Source: DASSFZ01 sp036514635 (lineage in GTDB: Bacteria > Chloroflexota > Anaerolineae > Fen-1058). From it: a DNA stretch of 18,713 bases. The stretch lies in NCBI GenBank assembly GCA_036514635.1, contig DATBWU010000142.1, positions 1 to 18,713 of the forward strand. The letters are read 5' to 3'. The notes beneath the pieces were generated by a model, which worked only from the letters and a program-made list of their open reading frames with translations, was not told the DNA's origin and did no database searches. Shown here in pieces: positions 14,155 through 18,713 of the stretch. A program made the translations under genes and the position numbers. Every line of letters starts with the position of its first letter. Positions within the stretch are counted from its first letter, which is position 1.

Positions 14155-15045
14155 TCAGACCAACAGGGTCACCGCCGCGACCCACACCAGCATCTGCGTC
14201 AGGGCCGCGCCGCCCCACAGCAGGTAGGCCGGGACGCGCTCGCGCCGATACACCGGCACGGCGACGATGGCGTTGAGCCAGAAGACCAGCAGGCCGATCA
14301 CGGGCAGGATAAACGCATCGGCCGGGCCGCCGAACCGGTCGGGCACGCCGTTCGCATCGAAGTGGAAGGGGATGCGCGCCGGCAGTTCAGGATACTTGAG
14401 GCATACGAAGGCGAACAGGCCGAGGCACAGGATCGCCGCGCCTGCGAACAATCCGCGCGCCAGCCGATCGCCCCACAGCGGCCAGTCGAAGAACGCCGGT
14501 CGCAGCGACGCCTGCGCCACCTCTTGCGTCGGCCCCATCGCCTTGCGCGTGTTAAAAGCTTCCAGGAAGCCTTCGCGGTCAATCGGCGAAATGGCATACG
14601 CGGCCATGTCGGTGATGACGAAAAGCATTTGCGCAGGCGGCGTCGTGGCGTTGAACAGCGTCAGGCCGATTTCGGGCACGTCGCCGTGGCCGATCCACAG
14701 ACCCGGCCAGCGCCCGCCGCTGAAGCGGATACGAGGAGACACCTCCTCGCCGGGGACGATCTGATCGATCAGGCGCATCGGGACGACGTGGCGAATCGGC
14801 CCCCAGTAAATGGTCAAGTGATTACGATCGAGCGCGTAGCCCGATCGGCGCAGGCCGATCAACCAGTATGCGACGATCGCTATCGCCGGAAGCGTCAGCA
14901 GAATCGCCAACCCGCCGAAGAACGTCAGCCCGTCGATCGGCCGTAGGCGCAGGTAGAGCAGGACGCCGGCATCGAACAGCACCACCGCGACGAGAATCCC
15001 AACCCCGAATACTGTCCCAAGTCGTTTATCTGTTTGCCATTCCAT
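14155..15045 (-). CDS. PH-like domain / DUF1648 membrane protein of unknown function
   Basis: Membrane protein, 296 residues, function not known. Two transmembrane helices (~11-33 and ~40-64) are followed by a soluble segment (~66-165) reading like a bacterial PH-like domain (YALDRNHLTIYWGPIRHVVP, then IDREGFLEAF). Three more helices follow (~198-216, ~245-264, ~272-294); between the first two is LPARIPFHFDANGVPDRFG, the hallmark of DUF1648 proteins. The ATG at 15045 is preferred because GGAG lies 7 nt upstream; a TTG at 15063 would add six residues. It stands alone between two repeat-bearing gaps, so context gives no role. SdpI-type immunity/signal proteins share DUF1648, but this is only a remote hint. 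Confidence 0.78.
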   Translation of the reverse strand: MEWQTDKRLGTVFGVGILVAVVLFDAGVLLYLRLRPIDGLTFFGGLAILLTLPAIAIVAYWLIGLRRSGYALDRNHLTIYWGPIRHVVPMRLIDQIVPGEEVSPRIRFSGGRWPGLWIGHGDVPEIGLTLFNATTPPAQMLFVITDMAAYAISPIDREGFLEAFNTRKAMGPTQEVAQASLRPAFFDWPLWGDRLARGLFAGAAILCLGLFAFVCLKYPELPARIPFHFDANGVPDRFGGPADAFILPVIGLLVFWLNAIVAVPVYRRERVPAYLLWGGAALTQMLVWVAAVTLLV

Positions 15046-15072
15046 AGCGCGGCTCCGCCGCAACGGAATCTA

Positions 15073-15143
15073 TTGGACGCTGATTACGCGGATGAACGCA
15101 GATAAATCAAAATCAGCGTAAATCCGCGTTCATCTGCGTCCAA
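15073..15143. repeat. Inverted repeat built on ACGCNGAT units
   Basis: Left arm (15073-15106) has ACGCTGAT, ACGCGGAT, ACGCAGAT at 9-10-bp steps; the right arm (15111-15143) has the reverse complements ATCAGCGT, ATCCGCGT, ATCTGCGT. Both outer ends read TTGGACGC outward-in. The rest of this gap (15144-15208) shows nothing I can name, and no good terminator for the aminotransferase. Confidence 0.88.
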
Positions 15144-15208
15144 AAATCTTCGCGGTCGTGATAGTTCTTCGAGAGTAATACAATAGATGGTTGGTGAGGG
15201 TGAGGTAG

Positions 15209-16153
15209 TTAGCGCACGGCTTCCGGCTCGCGGACGGACGCATAGACCGGCGCGCACCAGCGGCGATACTTGCGCACCTTGCCGCGCACCACGTCGAAGT
15301 ACAGGTCGCGGATGCCTTTGACGACCGGCCCCATCTTGCCGCTGCCCACGGGCCGGTGATCGACTTGGGTGATGGCTGCCACCTGGACGCCCGTGCCCGT
15401 GAAGAACGCCTCGTCGGCCACGTAGAATTCGGTGCGGTTGATGGGGCGCTCGACGATGTGCAACCCCAACTCTGCGCGGGCCAGCTCGATGACCGTCGCG
15501 CGCGTAATGCCCTCCAGGATGTCCGAATGGACGGGCGGCGTGATCAGCACGCCATCGCGGACGATGAAGACGTTCTCGGCGCTGCCCTCCGAGACGTGGC
15601 CGCTCTGATTGAGCACCAACGCTTCGTCGAAGCCGTTCAACAGCGCTTCGGTTTTGATGAAGGCAGTGTTGGCGTACGCGCCGGTGATCTTGCCGCGCGG
15701 CGGGATGTTGTTGTCGCTCACGCGCTGCCACGACGAGAAGCCGACGTGCGCGCCCTCCTCGTTCTCCACGTATCGACCGAAAGGCGCGCTCCAGATCGTC
15801 ACGTCGTCGTGCAGGTCGTGCAGCCGGACGCCGATGATCTCGTCGGCCTTATACGCGATGGGGCGGACGTAGGCGTCGGCGCGGTAGCCTTCGCGGCGCA
15901 GCAAATCGAGCGTGATCGCGCCGAGCTCGCCGGCGGAGTGCGGGCAGGCCATCATCAAGATGCCCATCGACTTCAGGAAGCGCTCGTAATGCTCCTGCAT
16001 CCGAAAGACGAAAAGCTCCTTTTCCTGCTCGTTCCAGTACGCGCGGATGCCTTCAAAACACGCGGTTCCGTAGTTGAATGCGTGCGTCATGACGCTGATG
16101 CGGGCTTCCTCGATCGGAACGATCTGGCCCTTGAAGAACGCAAATTGGGTCAA
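15209..16153 (-). CDS. ilvE: Branched-chain amino acid aminotransferase
   Basis: Fold-type IV PLP enzyme, 314 residues, transferring amino groups between Val/Leu/Ile and 2-oxoglutarate. Seen: THAFNYGTACFEGIRAYW near the N-terminus, PPRGKITGAYANTAFIKTEA with the PLP lysine at 155, SEGSAENVF with Glu189, ITPPVHSDILEGITR (PLP phosphate loop, Thr217) and FFTGTGVQVA. This is the GKITGAY-type group rather than the E. coli form. The start is TTG: GGAGG lies 6 nt upstream, no ATG is near, and homology begins here. A perfect consensus promoter lies about 55 bp upstream. D-amino-acid aminotransferase or 4-amino-4-deoxychorismate lyase are unlikely given length and motifs. Single-gene transcription unit. 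Confidence 0.94.
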   Translation of the reverse strand: MTQFAFFKGQIVPIEEARISVMTHAFNYGTACFEGIRAYWNEQEKELFVFRMQEHYERFLKSMGILMMACPHSAGELGAITLDLLRREGYRADAYVRPIAYKADEIIGVRLHDLHDDVTIWSAPFGRYVENEEGAHVGFSSWQRVSDNNIPPRGKITGAYANTAFIKTEALLNGFDEALVLNQSGHVSEGSAENVFIVRDGVLITPPVHSDILEGITRATVIELARAELGLHIVERPINRTEFYVADEAFFTGTGVQVAAITQVDHRPVGSGKMGPVVKGIRDLYFDVVRGKVRKYRRWCAPVYASVREPEAVR

Positions 16154-16206
16154 GACGAGCCTCCTCCCGTGGTGTGAAGTTCCCGTGCGGGGACTTCGGC
16201 AAAACG

Positions 16207-16235
16207 ATTATAGGGGTGTTGAAAAGGGGTGTCAA
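16207..16235 (-). promoter_or_regulatory. Perfect consensus sigma-70-type promoter of ilvE
   Basis: On the minus strand TTGACA (16230-16235), 17-nt spacer, TATAAT (16207-16212). Transcription would start near 16200, giving a leader of about 47 nt. Confidence 0.92.
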
Positions 16236-16249
16236 ACACTTGGTGCCCG

Positions 16250-16277
16250 TTGCTTTTTCACCGCGTCGGGCTATAAT
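16250..16277 (+). promoter_or_regulatory. Promoter of the Nudix gene
   Basis: TTGCTT (16250-16255), 16-nt spacer, TATAAT (16272-16277). Divergent from the ilvE promoter, with 14 bp between the two -35 boxes. Confidence 0.7.
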
Positions 16278-16342
16278 CGCACGCGCCCCAGGTCACTCGG
16301 TGAATGCCTACAAGCCGATTTAACCACGGAGACTTCAACAGA

Positions 16343-16762
16343 ATGGATCAACCGCGTGTCGGTGTTGGTGTGATGATTGTGCAGGATGGGCGCGTGCTGA
16401 TGGCGCGTCGGGTGAGCGGGCAGCGCCCCGGCTGGTACGGCTGGATCGGCGGCAAGCTGGAGTTCGGCGAGACGCTGCAAGCCTGCGCCCTGCGCGAGGC
16501 GCGTGAAGAAGCCGGCGTCGCCGTCACGAATCTGCGCCTGTTGTGCATCTCGTCGATCATCGTGCAAGACCAGCACTGGATCGATATCGAGTTCCTGGCC
16601 GACATCGCGTCGGGCACACCGCGCGCGACCGCGCCGGACGAGATCGATGAGTGGGCGTGGTATCCGCTCGACGATCTGCCCGGCCCGATCTTCGAACCGG
16701 CACAGTATGCGCTGGAAGCGTACCGGACGGGCAGGATGCTGAACGAGCGCCCGCCGGAATAA
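16343..16762 (+). CDS. Nudix hydrolase (nucleotide pyrophosphatase-like)
   Basis: Single-domain Nudix enzyme, 139 residues, cleaving a nucleoside diphosphate linked to another moiety; substrate unknown. The Nudix box GKLEFGETLQACALREAREE plus AGV fits the GX5EX7REUXEEXGU pattern exactly. The preceding GWYGWIGGKLEFGE resembles the NUDT15/MutT-like group acting on (deoxy)nucleoside triphosphates, by recollection. The ATG at 16343 is favoured since the conserved strand PRVGVGVMIVQDGRVL starts there and GGAG is 11 nt upstream; an ATG at 16304 would add 13 unremarkable residues. The end is followed after 1 bp by the promoter of the ATPase gene, so the two are probably separate units, though read-through is possible. 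Confidence 0.9.
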   Translation: MDQPRVGVGVMIVQDGRVLMARRVSGQRPGWYGWIGGKLEFGETLQACALREAREEAGVAVTNLRLLCISSIIVQDQHWIDIEFLADIASGTPRATAPDEIDEWAWYPLDDLPGPIFEPAQYALEAYRTGRMLNERPPE

Positions 16763-16763
16763 G

Positions 16764-16772
16764 TGCTATTAT
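16764..16772 (+). promoter_or_regulatory. Extended -10 promoter of the ATPase/TOPRIM operon
   Basis: TGCTATTAT is an extended -10 (TG-N-TATTAT). It starts one base after the Nudix stop codon. No clear -35 is seen. The start would be near 16779, 19 nt before the ATG, with GGAGGT (16787-16792) between. Confidence 0.6.
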
Positions 16773-16797
16773 TCTGCGGTGTCGGTGGAGGTCACCC

Positions 16798-17961
16798 ATG
16801 CGCTACTTGCAGATTCAAATCAAAGGCTATCGCGCCCTGGCAGATGTCACGCTGGAGTTGCACCCACTCACGGTGATGATCGGGCCGAATGGATGCGGCA
16901 AGACGAGCCTGTTGGATGTTTTCCAGTTGTTGAAAGAGGCCACACATGGGCAATTGGAAGAGGCTCTCACTACACGCGGCGGTCTCGCCACCCTCCTCTC
17001 GCAAACTCCAGATTCGCAAATGTCGCTGGAGATCGGGGTTAAGGTCGACATTGCTTCACCACGTAGTTCTGAGCCAATGTATTATAGTTTTACCTTAAGA
17101 CCCAATGGGGGAGGCTACGCAATAACCTCCGAAAGGCTCAAGTGGGACTTAGATCCATCATCTTCAGAACCCTATCTTGATATTGAGCGCAAAGACAAGC
17201 CACTCAGGCATCTTTCACTTCTCAGTGATCCCATCATTCCCAGAAATGCACCCCGAAATGTTGATCCCGCTACAGTTGCCATTAGGGAGAATCAGTATTT
17301 AGCTGATTGCCTGGCAAAAACACTTTATCTCTCTTCCCTCGACATAGATTCGCGTGCCCCGATTCGCCTTCCGCAAACACTCATACCCGTTACCTATCCC
17401 GGACAGAATGGAGAGCTTCTTTATGCAGCCCTCTACAATATACGGGAATCCAGAGTATCTCGCTCATCCTATGAGCGAATAGAAGACACTCTCCGTTTAG
17501 CCTTTCCCGATTTCGATCGTTTGGAGCTTCCAGTTGTAGGCGGGGGACAGATCACGCTGAGATGGTATTCGAGGTATCAAAAGGGTACAGCTCACTTCTA
17601 CCCGAATCAACTCTCGGAAGGCACACTGCGCTTCCTATGGTTGATTACCACGCTGCTCTCACCAGAACCACCACCGCTGATTCTCATCGACGAGCCGGAG
17701 ATTAGCCTGCATCCTGAACTCCTGAAAATATTGGCCGCGCTACTCCAGGATGCGTCGGCGCGTACTCAGATCTTAGTCGCTACGCACTCCTCGGATTTGA
17801 TCCGCTGGCTACAGCCCGATGAAGTCGTGGTGATCGATAAGGTGGACGGCAAAGCAGCGTTCACCTGGGCCAGCGATCCCTCGCTGAACCTGGGCGAATG
17901 GCTGAAAGAGTACACGCTGCGCGACCTGTGGCTGATGGGCAACCTGGATGGGCGGCCATGA
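16798..17961 (+). CDS. AAA/ABC-class ATPase of a two-gene ATPase-TOPRIM module
   Basis: SMC/RecF-like P-loop ATPase (AAA_21/COG4637-type by recollection), 387 residues. Walker A is IGPNGCGKTS (28-37), the ABC-signature-like QLSEGTLRFL is at 271-280, Walker B LILIDEPEISLHP is at 294-306 and the switch His330 is in ATHSS. The insert between Walker A and signature (~60-260) would carry the variable head/lid region. The tail EYTLRDLWLMGNLDG is a form I recall in such ATPases. The start is supported by GGAGGT 5 nt upstream. Its stop overlaps the next start (ATGA). By my counts successive 60-base lines from 17041 to 17400 are 38-55% GC, while the 3' end is 57-62%. Probably a sensor/regulator for the downstream nuclease-like protein; defence is inferred, not shown. 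Confidence 0.88.
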   Translation: MRYLQIQIKGYRALADVTLELHPLTVMIGPNGCGKTSLLDVFQLLKEATHGQLEEALTTRGGLATLLSQTPDSQMSLEIGVKVDIASPRSSEPMYYSFTLRPNGGGYAITSERLKWDLDPSSSEPYLDIERKDKPLRHLSLLSDPIIPRNAPRNVDPATVAIRENQYLADCLAKTLYLSSLDIDSRAPIRLPQTLIPVTYPGQNGELLYAALYNIRESRVSRSSYERIEDTLRLAFPDFDRLELPVVGGGQITLRWYSRYQKGTAHFYPNQLSEGTLRFLWLITTLLSPEPPPLILIDEPEISLHPELLKILAALLQDASARTQILVATHSSDLIRWLQPDEVVVIDKVDGKAAFTWASDPSLNLGEWLKEYTLRDLWLMGNLDGRP

Positions 17962-18563
17962 TCGTCCTGCTCGTCGAGGGCAGTACCGAAAAAGCTTTGA
18001 CCAACAAGATCAAGGAATTCTTAGACGAATGCGCGCAGACCCATGGGCATCCCAAAGTTGCTTTGAAACCTAAGCCGCTGATGTCCACTCGGACAGATGA
18101 ACTGGCGCGGCGTATCCGGCTCGAGCTGCACGATCCCCGTGTTATGGCGGTTGTTGGCCTGATTGACGTATTCCCCAATTTCAGGAACGCGGAAGAGGCA
18201 AAGAGTTACCTGCGACATGCCGCCGAGCAAGTGGGTGGTGTAGACCGATTTTATGCACACGCGGCTCAGTACGATGTAGAAGCCTGGCTGCTGCCGTACT
18301 GGGACGACATCTGCCGCCGCGTCGGCGTGAAGCAACGACATCCGGGAAAGAATCCCGAAGGGGTTGACGATACAAGCCCACCTTCTCACCACCTCATGGA
18401 ATTGTACTTGCGCGCAAAGCCACCGCGCAAGTATCGTAAAGCCCTTGAGATGCCAGCTGTTCTACGAGGCCAAGACCTCACGGTCTCTGCTAAGGCTTGT
18501 CCAGAGTTCAAAAGCCTGCTCAACACGCTTTTGATGTTGAGTGACCTTCCCCTACTACCCTAA
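17958..18563 (+). CDS. DUF4276/TOPRIM-like protein partnered with the ATPase
   Basis: Small protein, 201 residues, read as a DUF4276-type member of the TOPRIM superfamily, the metal-dependent fold of OLD-family nucleases and topoisomerases. The N-terminus MIVLLVEGSTEKAL has the strand-Glu pattern (Glu7, with Glu11); VVGLIDVF gives Asp70 at the second acidic site, but the usual second Asp of a DxD pair is Phe72. QYDVEAWLLPYWDDI (~104-118) matches the acidic helix expected after the core. Translation is coupled to the ATPase through an ATGA overlap, a strong sign of a joint complex. DUF4276 assignment is from pattern memory and moderately sure; nuclease activity is inferred. No membrane segment or signal peptide. 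A MITE-like repeat begins 7 bp after its stop. Confidence 0.75.
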   Translation: MIVLLVEGSTEKALTNKIKEFLDECAQTHGHPKVALKPKPLMSTRTDELARRIRLELHDPRVMAVVGLIDVFPNFRNAEEAKSYLRHAAEQVGGVDRFYAHAAQYDVEAWLLPYWDDICRRVGVKQRHPGKNPEGVDDTSPPSHHLMELYLRAKPPRKYRKALEMPAVLRGQDLTVSAKACPEFKSLLNTLLMLSDLPLLP

Positions 18564-18570
18564 TGCTCTC

Positions 18571-18713
18571 AGAGACTGTCTTCAAACCCTGTTGCAATGT
18601 CATTCTGAGGCGCGCAGCGCCGAAGAATCTCTCCGTTTGCGCCGAAAAACGAGATTCTTCGCTCGCTACGCTCGCTCAGAATGACAGCTGAGTGGACTTT
18701 GAAGACACTCTCT
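18571..18713. mobile_element. MITE-like nested palindrome (may continue past window end)
   Basis: Outer terminal inverted repeats: AGAGACTGTCTTCAAA (18571-18586) and TTTGAAGACACTCTCT (18698-18713), 15 of 16 matching. Inside, TGTCATTCTGAG (18598-18609) pairs with CTCAGAATGACA (18675-18686) and GAAGAATCTC (18622-18631) with GAGATTCTTC (18651-18660). No coding capacity. The CATTCTGAG...GAAGAATCTC wording is one I recall from intergenic repeats in many bacteria. Target-site duplication cannot be checked because the right end is the window edge. Confidence 0.7.

Noticed and set aside
13857..14276. Open frame spanning the gap after the UbiB-family gene
   Set aside because: It starts inside that gene, runs through two inverted repeats and ends inside the opposite-strand PH/DUF1648 gene; no ribosome-binding site or domain.
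15144..15208. Terminator after ilvE
   Set aside because: The short GAAGA words there are direct, not inverted, and no stable stem with a T run was found.

Overview
The window is about 18.7 kb of GC-rich bacterial chromosome, densely coded on both strands. It most resembles an uncultured Chloroflexota (Anaerolineae-like) genome. This is an inference from the Rieske / b6-type cytochrome b / diheme cytochrome c operon, the general gene style and the many palindromic intergenic repeats; there is no rRNA or marker gene to prove it.

Layout. (1) 1-2732, plus: an ABC-2 export operon of one ATPase (cut by the window start) and two permeases. (2) 2818-4534, plus: a probably leaderless DNPH1-type deoxynucleotide N-hydrolase, then a Cys/Met-metabolism PLP enzyme. 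(3) 4538-5800, minus: a cyclic-nucleotide-binding/SpoIIE-type phosphatase, convergent with the PLP enzyme. (4) 5960-9255, minus: a quinol:cytochrome c oxidoreductase operon (Rieske, cytochrome b, diheme cytochrome c) with a clear promoter and a textbook terminator. (5) 9436-12150, plus: MgtE magnesium channel overlapping an RNase D-like exonuclease. (6) 12232-13878, plus: an ABC1/UbiB-family kinase-like membrane protein. (7) 14155-15045, minus: a PH-like/DUF1648 membrane protein. (8) 15209-16153, minus: a branched-chain aminotransferase with a consensus promoter. (9) 16343-16762, plus: a Nudix hydrolase. (10) 16764-18563, plus: a two-gene AAA ATPase + DUF4276/TOPRIM-like operon with its own extended -10 promoter. 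A MITE-like palindrome follows at 18571-18713.

The most notable items are these. The ATPase/TOPRIM pair resembles two-component nucleolytic or anti-phage modules in organisation (OLD, PARIS and similar), and its ATPase gene has a low-GC centre between host-like ends. Most intergenic gaps carry a different palindromic repeat, several built from tandem 7-bp units placed head-on. These repeats run up to start codons and leave no Shine-Dalgarno sequence. Two consensus promoters lie back to back between the bc operon and mgtE, with a dyad over one -35 box.

Housekeeping themes are respiration (bc complex), Mg2+ homeostasis, RNA processing, amino-acid metabolism and nucleotide-pool cleaning (DNPH1, possibly Nudix). 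No rRNA, complete tRNA, CRISPR array or transposase was seen.
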